A model generated the notes under the pieces. It saw only the letters and a program-made list of their open reading frames with translations, was not told the DNA's origin and ran no database searches. The position numbers and the translations under genes are program-made. 64,000 nt of DNA from Microterricola pindariensis (GTDB taxonomy: Bacteria > Actinomycetota > Actinomycetes > Actinomycetales > Microbacteriaceae). Shown here one piece after another: positions 46,820-57,947 of this stretch (its first letter is position 1; every line of letters begins with the position of its first letter). The DNA lies in NCBI RefSeq assembly GCF_002936985.1, contig NZ_MPZN01000007.1, forward strand, positions 20,046 to 84,045, given 5' to 3'.

Positions 46820-47227
46820 TCAGGGAATGAAATAGGCGTTGGCCGACCGCGACCAGAGCAGCACCAGCACGATCACGGAGAAGAGCACGCCGACGAGTTC
46901 GGAGGAGAGGAGCGTGGGCGCGGCGATCGCCAGGAAGATGCCGGTCGTGATCGAGAGCACCTCCACGACCGTGATGATCAGGCGCGAACTGTTCCGCCCC
47001 CGCAGCAGGCCGTTGGCGACCGCCACCACGATGACGCCGAGCAGGATGCCCACGACGGCCGAGGTGATGAGACCCGACGTGCCCCCGAAGGAGCTCACCA
47101 CCGCCGGATCGTTCTGCATGAAGAGCAGGAACACGCCTCCCGCGATGTCCAGGGCTCCCGAGATCCAGGCGAGAACGGCGACGAGCGTCACTCCGCCCGG
47201 GCGACGATTCAAGGATGTGCTGTGCAT
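46820..47227 (-). CDS. four-span membrane protein, unknown
   Basis: 135 residues with four hydrophobic segments (about 15-35, 50-70, 81-100 and 105-125). The first span sequence TLVAVLAWISGALDIAGGVFLL resembles small actinobacterial membrane proteins of unknown function. I use ATG 47227 with GGGAG upstream; a GTG five codons earlier is possible. No assigned role. Confidence 0.65.
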   Translation of the reverse strand: MHSTSLNRRPGGVTLVAVLAWISGALDIAGGVFLLFMQNDPAVVSSFGGTSGLITSAVVGILLGVIVVAVANGLLRGRNSSRLIITVVEVLSITTGIFLAIAAPTLLSSELVGVLFSVIVLVLLWSRSANAYFIP

Positions 47228-47426
47228 GCGCTGCTCCCTCACCCGTTGCGTGCGGGCGGCCTCCCGCTGCGCTCAGCGTAGTGCTGAGGACGCCAACGGG
47301 AATCGTGCCGACCGCGTGATCTGTTGCGCGCTGCGCGCTGCGCGCCGCACGTCTGCCTGGCGCCGATTCGCTACGCTCAGGCTCGAGCGTGCGCGTCGGG
47401 TGCGCGTCGCAACAGGGAGTGGATCC

Positions 47427-48041
47427 GTGAAGATACTGTTCGCAAGCCTCCGGGCGATTGCCGCCGTCGCGATCGTGGTGGCGATCATCGGCCAGTACCA
47501 GCACTCCGCCTCGCTCGGGCCGGTCAACCCGTTCAACTTCTTCGGCTACTTCACCATCCAGAGCAACCTGATCGGCGCCGTCGCGTTCGGGCTGTCGGCG
47601 CTCGTGATCTTCGCCGGGCGGGCCCAGCCGCTCTGGCTGGTCTACCTGCGCGCGCTGGCGACGGTGCTGCTGGCGATCGTCGGCATCGTCTACAACACCC
47701 TGCTCACCGGCGCGGGCCTGGAGGGCGCCTTCAACGTGCAGTGGTCCAACGACATCCTGCACATCTGGATCCCGATCTACGCCGCGCTCGACTGGCTGCT
47801 GTTCGGCGACAAGGCGAAGCTGCCGTTCGCCAAGCTGTGGGTGATGCTGATCTACCCTCTGGTCTGGCTCGCCGTGGTGCTGTTCCGCGGCGCGACCGAC
47901 GGCTGGGTGCCGTACCCGTTCCTCGACCCGGCCACCGGGTACGCCTCTGTCGCCGTGTACTGCCTGCTCATCGCGGCGGTGACGATCCTCTTCGGCTATG
48001 CGGTGTACGCCCTGAGCCGGGTGCGGATGCTGAAGCCCTAG
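47427..48041 (+). CDS. Pr6Pr family membrane protein
   Basis: 204 residues with six hydrophobic spans. Motifs NFFGYFTIQSNLIGA, HIWIPIYAALDWLLFGD and the WVPYPFLDP segment are characteristic of the Pr6Pr/FAR-17a/AIG1-like family. Some eukaryotic relatives are fatty-acid-ester hydrolases; the bacterial role is unknown. GTG start with GGGAG 9 nt upstream. Followed by a very strong hairpin. Confidence 0.8.
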   Translation: MKILFASLRAIAAVAIVVAIIGQYQHSASLGPVNPFNFFGYFTIQSNLIGAVAFGLSALVIFAGRAQPLWLVYLRALATVLLAIVGIVYNTLLTGAGLEGAFNVQWSNDILHIWIPIYAALDWLLFGDKAKLPFAKLWVMLIYPLVWLAVVLFRGATDGWVPYPFLDPATGYASVAVYCLLIAAVTILFGYAVYALSRVRMLKP

Positions 48042-48044
48042 GCC

Positions 48045-48097
48045 GCGCACGCAGAACGGGCCGCACCCTGGTGGGGTGCGGCCCGTTCTGCGTGCGC
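48045..48097. terminator. 23-bp perfect hairpin, bidirectional
   Basis: Arms 48045-48067 and 48075-48097 are perfectly complementary over 23 bp with a 7-nt loop (CTGGTGG). Between the convergent Pr6Pr and GH3 genes it can stop transcription from both sides. Confidence 0.88.
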
Positions 48098-48125
48098 TCG
48101 CCGGCACCGGCGCTGGCGCTGGCGC

Positions 48126-49943
48126 CTAGTAGCTCAGGCCGTGGCCGAAGCGGAACAGCGGGTCCTTCGTGTCGAACGGCACGTCGGGGCGGTTCGCCTC
48201 GACGGCGGCCATGCTGCTCGGCAGCTCCATCGGCAGCTTGCCACGCGGAGTGAACTCCCCGAACAACACGTCGAGCAACGCGGCGCCGCTGGCGCCGAAG
48301 TTGCCGACGAGCGCGGCGACGTTCCCGACAATCGGGGTGAGGATCGCCGGGCGGTCCAGGAACACGTCGATGACGGTGGGGACGACTGCGGCAAGCTCAT
48401 GGACGTGGGCGATGGTCTCGGCGTCGAAGTCGAGCGTGCCCTGGTGGAAGAAGTTCTCGAAGTGGTTGTCGCGCGGCGTGAACGGTGCCTGCAGGCGCAC
48501 GATCGCGACGTCGGCCTCTGCGGGCGTCGCGACGACGGTGCCGTAGCCCGCCGCGACCTCGGCGTCGAGGCCCTCGACGTAGACGCGGATGCCGCGGGCC
48601 AGCGGAAGCGTGGGCGCGCCGGCATCCGAGGTGCTGTTGGTCAGCACCGTGATCGCCGCGCGCTGGGCGGCAGCCCCGGCGGCACGGAACTCCTCGTTGC
48701 CGACGGTGCGCGCCGCGTTGGCGACGTCGACGAGGGGCGCGTCGAACAGCCCGAGGCGGAACTTCTCGCGCAGCAGACGACGGGCGGACTCGTCGATGCG
48801 CGCCTCGCTGACGTCGCCGGAGCGGACGATCTCGATGAGCAGCTCGGGGACGTCCTCGCCGCCGAACTGGTCGGCGCCCGCCTCCAGAACCTTGATCATG
48901 CGCTCACGCGGGCTCAGGTGCTCGACGCCCCAGGCCCGGGCCGGGAACGGCTGGCCCATGAACTCGGAGTCCGTGATCAGGCCCCAGTCGGTGCAGACGA
49001 TGCCGTCGAACTTGTAGCGCTCGCGCAGCAGGCCCGTGATGACGCTCTTGTTGAAGCCGAAGCCGACCTCTTCGTACTCGGTGCCGATGGGCATGCCGTA
49101 GTAGGGCATGATCTGGCTGGTGCCGGCCTCGAAGGCGTCCTCGAAGGGCTTGAGGTGGTGCTCGAAGTTGTCGCCGGGGTAGACCTGTTCGCGGCCGTGC
49201 GGGAAGTGCGGGTCCTCGCCGTCCTTCTGCGGGCCGCCGCCGGGGAAGTGCTTGGTCATCGTGGCGACAGAGCTCGGGCCGATCTCCGGGCCCTGGAATC
49301 CGCGGATGTAGGCCGCGCCGAGGGCGCCGCTCAGCTCGGCGCTCTCACCGAAGGTGTTCACCTGGCGCGACCAGCGCGGCTCGGTGGCGAGGTCGATCTG
49401 CGGGTGCAGGGCAACGCGCAGGCCGACGGCGAGGTACTCCTGCCTGGCGATGTCACCGAACTCCTCAACCACGGCCGTGTCGCCGATGGCCGCCAGGCCG
49501 AGGGCCTCCGGCCATTCCGAGAATGGGCCGGCGTTCATGGCGACGCCGGGGTTGTCGCTGAAGGAGTGGCGCGGGTCGGTGGAGAGGGTGACGGGGATGC
49601 CGAGGCGGGTGCTCGCGGCGAGCTCCTGCAGGCGGTTGTGCCACTCCGCCATGAGCTCGGCGCTCGGCGCCGAGCCGAACAGGTTGAAGTGCGTCATCTG
49701 CAGGCCGTTGACGTAGTCGTCGGTCGAGGGCAGGTCGAAGGCCGCGTCGGCCTCGGCGAGCTGGCCGTTCTCACCCATCCTGATCATGGTCTGGAAGAAC
49801 AGGCCGGCCTTCTCCTCCAGCGTCATCTGGCCGAGCAGCCGCTCGACCCGCTCGTCGATGGGCAGGCTCGCATCGCGGAAGCTCGGGTCGATGGGGGCGG
49901 ATGCCGTGGCATCCGTGGTCATAGTCTCAGACGACTCTGTCAT
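48126..49943 (-). CDS. GH3 family beta-glycosidase
   Basis: 605 residues. N-terminal TIM barrel with LLGQMTLEEKAGLFFQ, KHFPGGGPQKDGEDPHFPHG and the nucleophile motif GIVCTDWGLI; then the C-terminal alpha/beta sandwich with AAQRAAITVLTN and the typical end FRFGHGLSY. It hydrolyses beta-glucosides or xylosides; no signal peptide, so cytosolic. ATG 49943 (MTESSETMTT) with GAGAGGA upstream. Confidence 0.92.
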   Translation of the reverse strand: MTESSETMTTDATASAPIDPSFRDASLPIDERVERLLGQMTLEEKAGLFFQTMIRMGENGQLAEADAAFDLPSTDDYVNGLQMTHFNLFGSAPSAELMAEWHNRLQELAASTRLGIPVTLSTDPRHSFSDNPGVAMNAGPFSEWPEALGLAAIGDTAVVEEFGDIARQEYLAVGLRVALHPQIDLATEPRWSRQVNTFGESAELSGALGAAYIRGFQGPEIGPSSVATMTKHFPGGGPQKDGEDPHFPHGREQVYPGDNFEHHLKPFEDAFEAGTSQIMPYYGMPIGTEYEEVGFGFNKSVITGLLRERYKFDGIVCTDWGLITDSEFMGQPFPARAWGVEHLSPRERMIKVLEAGADQFGGEDVPELLIEIVRSGDVSEARIDESARRLLREKFRLGLFDAPLVDVANAARTVGNEEFRAAGAAAQRAAITVLTNSTSDAGAPTLPLARGIRVYVEGLDAEVAAGYGTVVATPAEADVAIVRLQAPFTPRDNHFENFFHQGTLDFDAETIAHVHELAAVVPTVIDVFLDRPAILTPIVGNVAALVGNFGASGAALLDVLFGEFTPRGKLPMELPSSMAAVEANRPDVPFDTKDPLFRFGHGLSY

Positions 49944-50096
49944 GGTGTCCTCTCTCGGCGACTTCTCCGAAGTCGATCGGGCGCGCAACGCTGCACACCA
50001 CGCAGCATAACCCGAATGACGTTTGGTTTTTGAGCGCGCGCGGGAAAATGGCAGCGGGGCGCCCCGCTGCCCACCCGGGCGTGGGATCATCGAGGC

Positions 50097-50570
50097 ATGA
50101 ACGTGCAGCTGACACCGATGCCGGACGACCGGCTCGCGGAGTGGATCCTCGCCTCGCAGGAGGCCTTCCGGCTCTCGCGCATCGAGGCGGGCGAATCCGA
50201 GGAACTGGCGGGCCTGCGCGCCGCCGAGTCGACGGAGCGCTTCTTCGGCACCGGCGCCCCGCTGCCGCTGCACCAGGTCTTCGACGTGGTCATCCCGGAT
50301 GCCGGCGGCACCGTCGTCGGGTATCTGTGGATCGGACCGCAGTTCGGCAGCACGAGCGATTGGTGGGTGTGGGACGTCGAGATCGCCGAGGCGCACCGGC
50401 GGAACGGGTACGCCCGCCAGGCGCTTCAGCTCGGCGAGGCGGAGGCGCGCGCGCTCGGCGCCCAGTCGATCGGCCTGAACGTGTTCGGGTTCAACACGGG
50501 GGCGCAGGCGCTCTACGAGACGCTCGGCTATCGCATCGCCGCCGTGAACATGAGCAAGAGGCTCAACTAG
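50097..50570 (+). CDS. GNAT acetyltransferase
   Basis: 157 residues. GNAT core with VWDVEIAEAHRRNGYARQALQLGEAEARALG (acetyl-CoA motif A, R/Q-x-x-G-x-A type) and the C-terminal LNVFGFNTGAQALYETLGYR pattern. The acceptor is unknown. GATCAT lies 6 nt before the ATG and no Shine-Dalgarno is obvious. Its stop shares the tetranucleotide CTAG with the convergent GNAT gene. Confidence 0.88.
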   Translation: MNVQLTPMPDDRLAEWILASQEAFRLSRIEAGESEELAGLRAAESTERFFGTGAPLPLHQVFDVVIPDAGGTVVGYLWIGPQFGSTSDWWVWDVEIAEAHRRNGYARQALQLGEAEARALGAQSIGLNVFGFNTGAQALYETLGYRIAAVNMSKRLN

Positions 50571-51088
50571 CCGCCCGACGGCAGCGACGTGAGGTCGTAG
50601 GCCCAGACGTTGGAGCGGATCGGGTTGCCCTTCGGGTACTCAAAGTCCGCCTCGCCGCGCAGTGTGAAGCCGCCCGAGCGGCAGAGGGCATTCGACGCGA
50701 CGTTGTCGGTGCGCGGGAAGGCCAGGAGGAGCGGGCGGTCGCCCTGCGCCGCGGCATCCGCCACGCACGCCGCGAGGGCGCGCGCGGCGAGGCCGCGCCC
50801 CTGGTAGGCGGTCGCGATGCTCCAGCCGGTCTCGTAGACGTCCTCGCCCTGCCACTGCTTCTTCCAGTAGCCGATCGAGCCGACCGACTCCGGCTCACGC
50901 GAGGACTCGACGACGAACATGCGCGCCTCGCCCTCCTGCCAGAGCCGCAGGAAGCGGGCGTGCCTGTTGCGCAGGGCCTCGTCGGACTCCGGCCCGCCGA
51001 GGAAGACCGTCATCGCCGGGGTGTTGCTGCGCTCCAGCACGGGGAAGTCGTTGTCGCTCCAGGGGCGGAGGGTGATCGTCTCGTCCAT
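50567..51088 (-). CDS. GNAT acetyltransferase (RimJ/RimL-like)
   Basis: 173 residues. N-terminal ITLRPWSDNDFPVLERS, a WSIATAYQGRGLAARALAACV acetyl-CoA motif and a C-terminal NVASNALCRSGGFTLRGEADFEYP typical of RimJ/RimL-like GNATs that modify protein N-termini or small molecules. TAGCCT (51095-51100, minus strand) lies 6 nt before the ATG: probable leaderless message. Confidence 0.88.
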   Translation of the reverse strand: MDETITLRPWSDNDFPVLERSNTPAMTVFLGGPESDEALRNRHARFLRLWQEGEARMFVVESSREPESVGSIGYWKKQWQGEDVYETGWSIATAYQGRGLAARALAACVADAAAQGDRPLLLAFPRTDNVASNALCRSGGFTLRGEADFEYPKGNPIRSNVWAYDLTSLPSGG

Positions 51089-51140
51089 GCGACGAGGCTA
51101 CGACCGGGCACCGACACACGGCAAGGAGGGCGGCGGTGCC

Positions 51141-51638
51141 GGCTTCGGTCGCAGGCTCCCTCGAGCCGACGGGGAGTGGGCCCCTCCCGCTGGGCGAGTA
51201 GGCCGCTCCCGCTGGTCGAGTAGGCCCGCCAGGGCCGTATCGAGACCCGGTTTCCGGCGGGGAACTCGACCCCGTGCGAGGTCTCGATACGCTCGTTCCT
51301 CGCTACTCGACCAACGGGTGGGGCGGCGGGGTTGGCTTCGGTCGCAGGCTCCCTCGAGCCAACGGGGAGTGGGGGTGGCGAGACTCCCGCTGGTCGAGTA
51401 GGCCCGCCAGGGCCGTATCGAGACCCGGTTTCCGGCGGGGAACTGGGCACCGTGCGAGGTCTCGATACGCTCGTTCCTCGCTACTCGACCAACGGGTGGG
51501 GGCAACCAACGGGGAAGGGGCCCTTCCCGCTGGTCGAGTAGGCCCGCTAGGGCCGTATCGAGACCCGGAGTCCGGCGGGAAACTGGGCCCCGTGCGAGGT
51601 CTCGATACGCTCGTTCCTCGCTACTCGACCAACGGGTG
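51141..51638. repeat. array of three ~110-bp palindromic units
   Basis: Gene-free stretch 51089-51641. Three units (51208-51318, 51387-51496, 51527-51636) each begin CCGCTGGTCGAGTAGGCCCG and end CTACTCGACCAACGGG, forming inverted ends, with an inner pair GTATCGAGACC/GGTCTCGATAC. A truncated unit start is seen at about 51187. Two copies of the GGCTTCGGTCGCAGGCTCCC element (51141-51174 and 51332-51368) are interleaved. The array runs right up to the recQ stop. Confidence 0.88.
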
Positions 51639-51641
51639 GGG

Positions 51642-53642
<2,001 letters not shown>

Positions 53643-53746
53643 GCTTTGAGTGTAACCGGCGGCCCTGACAGCTCGGGCGAGAGGTGCCGGGGCCGCCTGG
53701 CGCGATGCTCGGTTTCTCGCTGGAAACCGGGTCTCGCTACGGCGCT

Positions 53747-53836
53747 GGCGCGCCTACTCGACCAGCGGGCGCCAGAGCTCGCGCGCCTACTCGACCAGCG
53801 GGCAGGAGAGCTGGCGCGCCTACTCGACCAGCGGGC
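53747..53836. repeat. 33-bp tandem repeat x3
   Basis: CGCGCCTACTCGACCAGCGG recurs at 53749, 53782 and 53815, a 33-bp period. The core CTACTCGACCAGCGGG matches the unit ends of the 51208-51636 array on the other side of recQ. Confidence 0.85.
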
Positions 53837-53849
53837 GGGGTGCCTTGGT

Positions 53850-55577
53850 CTATCCGAAGGTGAAGGAGAAGGCCTGCACCCCCGGCGCCGCTTTCACGGT
53901 GAGGGTGCCGGATGCCGCGGCATCCGTCTTCAGTAGCTCGTAGGAGCGCGGCACGCCGCTCACCTCGATGGCGTGGTCGACGCCGTCGACCGTGACCGTC
54001 AGCGTCCCGCTGCCGCCGAGGACCATGCGCACCTCGCTGCCGCTGTAATTCAGCCGGATCGCGGCCCCGGCGGCGGTCGGCTCGATCGACTGGGTGCCGA
54101 GGGCCCACCCGCCCGCGAGGGCGAAGCTGTCCTTCGGCTGCTCGGCCGGCAGGCTGAACAGGCTCGTGGACGCCGAGTACTTCTCGGCCCCGGCGAAGTT
54201 CACGGCCTTGGTGGTTCCGAGGTACGTCTCGGGGGTCGTCGCCCCGGCGCCCGGCGTGGTGTCGGCGACCTCGGTGGCCGGGGGCAGCTGCACACCCGGG
54301 TTCGCCGCGACGAGCAGCTCGCGGATCAGCTTCTCGGTGTCGACATAGCCTCCCTCACCGAATGTGATGTGCCGCACAGTGCCGTCGGCGTCGATCAGGT
54401 AGTGCGCCGGCCAGTAGCGGTTGCGGTAGTTGGTCCAGGTCGAGAGGCTGTTGTCGAGGGCGACCGGGTAGTCAATGCCCAGGGCCGCAGCCCCGGCCAC
54501 CACGTTGCGGGGCTCCTTCTCGAACGCGTACTCGGGCGAGTGCACGCCGATCACCTCAAGCCCGGCGGCCCGGTAGGCCTTGTCCCAGGCGACGACGTGC
54601 GGCACCGAGCGCTGGCAGTTGATGCAGGAGTACGCCCAGAAGTCGATCAGGACGACCTTGCCCTGCAACTGGTCGAGTGCGAGCGGCGCGTCTCCCGGGG
54701 TGTTGAACCACTGCTGGATGCCGGTGATGTCGGGAGCGGTGCCGCAGCTCTGCAGGCTGCTCGCCCCGTTCGTGCACTGGTCGAGGTCCTTGTTCTGCTC
54801 GTTCACCAGCCCGCCCAGGTCGAGCGCCTTGTCGACCTGCTCCGAGTTGCCGAATTGGTCTTGCAGCGCGCCGGTGTAGTCGGGCACGAGCCGCTGCAGC
54901 AGCTGCGGCACGTTGAAGACGAGGCCGATGGCGAGGGCGATCATGACGATTCCGCCGGTAATGCGGATGCCGCGCTGATGGGTGCGGAAGCTGCGCACCC
55001 GCTCGGCGACCCGGCGTCCCGCGAGCGCGAAGACCAGCAGCGGCAGCGCGGCGCCGACGGCGAAGCTCGCCGTCAGCACGACCGTCTCCAGGCCGATGCG
55101 CCCCGTCGAGCCGGCGACGGTGATGGCCGCCAGCACAGGCCCGGCGCAGGGCACATAGACGGCTCCGAGGGCGAGGCCGAGAACGAAGCCGCCGCGCTCT
55201 GTCCCGACATCCCTCTTCGGGATCCACGCGAAGGGCTTCTCCAAGATCGCCTCGAAGCGGGGCACGATCAGCCCGACGCCGATCAGCACCAGCACGACGA
55301 GACCGGCCCAGCGCAGCACGTCCTGCGGCAGCCCGAGCAGGGCGAGGATCAGCGAGCCGATCAGAGTGAACACGCTGAAGCTGACGACGAGGCCGAGGAT
55401 CACGAGGTAGGGCCGCCAGCGGGACGGGGCGGCGGGCGCGGCATCCGTTGCGCCCGCCTGGGTGCGCGCGCTCTGCACGCCGCCCGACAGGAAGATGACG
55501 GGCAGCACGGGCAGGATGCACGGCGAGATGCCGGTGATGAGGCCTCCGGCGAAGCCGATGAGTGCGAGGGTGAGCAC
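53850..55577 (-). CDS. dipZ: DipZ: CcdA-thioredoxin fusion
   Basis: 575 residues. N-terminal CcdA/DsbD-like six-span domain with both key cysteines ([11 protein letters not shown] and YVPCAGPV), then an extracytoplasmic TlpA/thioredoxin-like domain with CINC in [15 protein letters not shown], and a C-terminal carbohydrate-binding-like domain. It carries electrons from cytosolic thioredoxin to the cell surface for disulfide reduction or cytochrome maturation. GTG start at 55577 with AGAGGAAA upstream. Divergent from a fasciclin lipoprotein, matching the mycobacterial dipZ-mpt70/mpt83 locus. Confidence 0.92.
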   Translation of the reverse strand: MLTLALIGFAGGLITGISPCILPVLPVIFLSGGVQSARTQAGATDAAPAAPSRWRPYLVILGLVVSFSVFTLIGSLILALLGLPQDVLRWAGLVVLVLIGVGLIVPRFEAILEKPFAWIPKRDVGTERGGFVLGLALGAVYVPCAGPVLAAITVAGSTGRIGLETVVLTASFAVGAALPLLVFALAGRRVAERVRSFRTHQRGIRITGGIVMIALAIGLVFNVPQLLQRLVPDYTGALQDQFGNSEQVDKALDLGGLVNEQNKDLDQCTNGASSLQSCGTAPDITGIQQWFNTPGDAPLALDQLQGKVVLIDFWAYSCINCQRSVPHVVAWDKAYRAAGLEVIGVHSPEYAFEKEPRNVVAGAAALGIDYPVALDNSLSTWTNYRNRYWPAHYLIDADGTVRHITFGEGGYVDTEKLIRELLVAANPGVQLPPATEVADTTPGAGATTPETYLGTTKAVNFAGAEKYSASTSLFSLPAEQPKDSFALAGGWALGTQSIEPTAAGAAIRLNYSGSEVRMVLGGSGTLTVTVDGVDHAIEVSGVPRSYELLKTDAAASGTLTVKAAPGVQAFSFTFG

Positions 55578-55604
55578 GATTTCCTCTCGAAACGGTGGCC
55601 GAGA

Positions 55605-55697
55605 ATTCGGCTGCCAAGGGTTCGGTGCGGCGCCCGGAAAAGATTGCCCGAACTTTTCTGCGCATTCGACCAATCCGATCCGCGGATGCCGCCGAAT
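55605..55697. promoter_or_regulatory. SigK-like CCGAAT elements, both strands
   Basis: CCGAAT on the plus strand at 55692-55697, preceded by CCAATCC (55670-55676) 15 bp upstream, 65 bp before the fasciclin ATG. CCGAAT on the minus strand at 55610-55605, 27 bp before the dipZ GTG, with no good -35. Mycobacterial SigK promoters of mpt70/mpt83 are described as CCATCC/CCGAAT-type. Confidence 0.45.
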
Positions 55698-55762
55698 CCC
55701 CTGTCGAGCCCCTCACAGCGCGTGGGCCCCGGCATCCGCCGAACTATCGAAGGAGATCTTCC

Positions 55763-56419
55763 ATGCGACACTTCACCCGCAGCACGCTCACCACCCTCTC
55801 GGTCGCGGCCGTCGCGACGCTCGCCCTGGCCGGCTGTTCCATGGGCGCGTCAACGACCGGCTCCGGCTCGAGCAGCCCGGACAGCTCAGCGAGCAGCACC
55901 CCGCAGGCGATGACGGCGGACCCGGCCGCCGATCTCGTCGGCCCCGGCTGCGCGGCGTACGCAGAGGCCGTCCCCACCGGCGACGGCTCGATCATGGGCA
56001 TGTCGGCGGACCCCGTCGCCGTGGCCGCGTCGAACAACCCGATGCTGACCACGCTGACCGCTGCGGTCTCCGGCCAGCTGAACCCCGACGTCAACCTGGT
56101 CGACACGCTCAACGGCTCGGAGTTCACCGTGTTCGCCCCCGTCGATGACGCGTTCGCGATGATCGACCCGGCCACGATCGACACGCTGAAGACCGACTCG
56201 GCCCTGTTGACCAGCATCCTGACCTACCACGTGGTGCCCGGCCAGATCGCTCCGGATGCCATCGTCGGCACGCACACGACCGTCGAGGGCGGCACCGTTG
56301 AGGTGACCGGCAGCGGCGACAACCTCAAGGTCAACGACGCCAACGTGATCTGCGGCGGCGTGCACACGGCCAACGCGACCGTGTACCTGATCGACTCGGT
56401 GCTGATGCCGAGCAACTGA
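55763..56419 (+). CDS. fasciclin-domain lipoprotein (MPT70/83-like)
   Basis: 218 residues. Signal peptide and lipobox LALAGCSMG (Cys25), a Ser/Thr-rich linker, then one FAS1 domain: [16 protein letters not shown]-like region [33 protein letters not shown] and [21 protein letters not shown]. It resembles mycobacterial MPT83/MPT70. FAS1 proteins mediate adhesion or lipid binding. AAGGAG lies 8 nt before the ATG. Confidence 0.92.
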   Translation: MRHFTRSTLTTLSVAAVATLALAGCSMGASTTGSGSSSPDSSASSTPQAMTADPAADLVGPGCAAYAEAVPTGDGSIMGMSADPVAVAASNNPMLTTLTAAVSGQLNPDVNLVDTLNGSEFTVFAPVDDAFAMIDPATIDTLKTDSALLTSILTYHVVPGQIAPDAIVGTHTTVEGGTVEVTGSGDNLKVNDANVICGGVHTANATVYLIDSVLMPSN

Positions 56420-56450
56420 GTGCACACCGTCGGCCGAGCGGCCGACGCGA

Positions 56451-56484
56451 AAGCGGCCCGGGTTCCACAGAACCCGGGCCGCTT
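56451..56484. terminator. bidirectional terminator
   Basis: Perfect 15-bp stem AAGCGGCCCGGGTTC (56451-56465) and complement (56470-56484) with a CACA loop, between the convergent fasciclin and copC genes. Confidence 0.87.
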
Positions 56485-56501
56485 CGCTCGTGCTGCGCGT
56501 G

Positions 56502-57107
56502 TCAGCTCTTGCGGCGCACCAGCACCACGGTGAGCAGGACGGCGAGCAGCGCCGCGACGATGCCGCCGCCGATCCAGAGCACGTCGCCGAGGGCGACGGC
56601 CGGCTCGCTGCCGCTGTTGCCGGCATCCGGCGCGGTTGTGGTCTGGCCATCACCCGAGCTCGCAGCAGCGCAGCTCGGCTCGACGGTGCCCGCGGCGAGC
56701 TCGACGCCGGCGGCCGGCGCCCACTCGAACTCGTAGGAGTCCGAGATCACGTGCGAGTCGACCGAGATGCCCCGCCAGGTCACCGTGTAGGTGCCGGGCT
56801 CGCCGAGCTGGGCGTCGAGCGCGAGCGTCCCGCCGGTGACGACGCCGCAGCCCTCTCCGTAGTAGCGCGGGTCGGATGCCGGCCCGCTGACGACCATGGC
56901 ATTGCCGGACTCTGCCTGCAACAGGGCGTCACTCGTGGTCACCGAGAAGGTGCCCGGCTGCTCGGTCACCACCGAGTCGGCGGCCGGAACGGTGTCGAGC
57001 ACCTGGTTGTGCGCGGAGGCGGGCGCGGCGGCGCCGAACAGCACGACGCCCAGTGCCAGGGCGAGCGCGATCGAGGCGCCGCTACGACGGTTCTTCATGC
57101 CGAGCAT
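56502..57107 (-). CDS. CopC-domain copper protein
   Basis: 201 residues. Signal peptide, mature N-terminus beginning AHNQVLDTVPAADS with the copper-binding histidine at or near position 1, a CopC beta-barrel, a Gly/Thr linker and a C-terminal span (WIGGGIVAALLAVLLTVV) with RRKS. Cysteines at C87 (EGCGV) and in EPSCAA may form a disulfide. It binds Cu(II) outside the membrane. Last gene of a three-gene copper operon; a second ATG lies three codons downstream. Confidence 0.87.
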   Translation of the reverse strand: MLGMKNRRSGASIALALALGVVLFGAAAPASAHNQVLDTVPAADSVVTEQPGTFSVTTSDALLQAESGNAMVVSGPASDPRYYGEGCGVVTGGTLALDAQLGEPGTYTVTWRGISVDSHVISDSYEFEWAPAAGVELAAGTVEPSCAAASSGDGQTTTAPDAGNSGSEPAVALGDVLWIGGGIVAALLAVLLTVVLVRRKS

Positions 57108-57118
57108 GCTGCCACCGC

Positions 57119-57844
57119 CTACTTCGAGGCTGCTGAACGGCGGGTGATGACGGCCAGCGCGATGCCGACGGCACCGACGACGAGGCCGACGACGCCCAGC
57201 ACACGGGCGACGATATCGGCGCTCGGCGCGGCCGGGGCCACGGAGCTGTCGCCTGCCGCAGTCGCGGACGCGTCGCCGCTCGTGTTCTCGGTCGCCGCGC
57301 CGCCGTGGCCGTGGCCGTCACCCTCCGCAGACGCCTCGGTCAGCGTGAAGGCGGGCGCGGGGGCGTCCGGCTCGGCCTCTCCGGCGACGGTCGTCTCGTT
57401 CCAGTTGGTCTCGCCGACCGTGCAGGTCTGCAGCACCGGGAACTCGAGCGTGTCCCCGGCGGCCTCCGCCGGCAGCTTGGCCGAGAGCACGAAGGTGTCG
57501 CGCAGGCCGTCCTCCAGCGGCGCGATGGCGGTGTAGACGACCTGCGAGGTGCGGGCGGCATCCCCCTCGCCCGTCTTCACCTTCTCGATGGTCCAGTTGG
57601 GGTTGACCGTCGGGGTGACGCTGACGATGCTCTCGGGGATGTCGATCGCAATGCGGGTGGTCGCGGCGCCGTCGCAGCCGTGGCCGACCGAGAAGGTCAG
57701 CAGCGAGTAGGAGCCGGCTGCGGTGTCACTCGGGGTGACGCCGACGTGGGCGGATGCCGCCAGGGGCGCGCCGACGGCGAGCAGGGCTCCGGCGGCGAGG
57801 CCGGCGACGGCGAGGGTGCGGGTGGAGCGGGTACGACTGGTCAT
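57119..57844 (-). CDS. YcnI/DUF1775 copper-binding protein
   Basis: 241 residues. Signal peptide ending ASAHVGVTPS, so the mature protein starts with a His in the YcnI copper site; DUF1775 barrel with FSVGHGCDGAATTRIAIDIPE and WNETTVAG; a His/Gly-rich linker (GDGHGHGG); C-terminal span ARVLGVVGLVVGAVGIALAV. Twelve bp separate it from copC, so the two are an operon. Likely extracellular copper acquisition or buffering. Confidence 0.88.
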   Translation of the reverse strand: MTSRTRSTRTLAVAGLAAGALLAVGAPLAASAHVGVTPSDTAAGSYSLLTFSVGHGCDGAATTRIAIDIPESIVSVTPTVNPNWTIEKVKTGEGDAARTSQVVYTAIAPLEDGLRDTFVLSAKLPAEAAGDTLEFPVLQTCTVGETNWNETTVAGEAEPDAPAPAFTLTEASAEGDGHGHGGAATENTSGDASATAAGDSSVAPAAPSADIVARVLGVVGLVVGAVGIALAVITRRSAASK

Positions 57845-57947
57845 GAGAATCCTTGGTGTGGTGCCGAGGGCCGCCGCGCAGTGCAGAGCGCACGGCGCGC
57901 GGCCGGTCAGAGTTCGGCGAAGAAAGTGTGGATGACGCGGTGGGGCG

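Noticed and set aside
50567..50570. Convergent genes sharing CTAG as both stops (also 43381-43384)
   Set aside because: Eye-catching, but CTAG naturally gives TAG on both strands and tight convergent packing is common.
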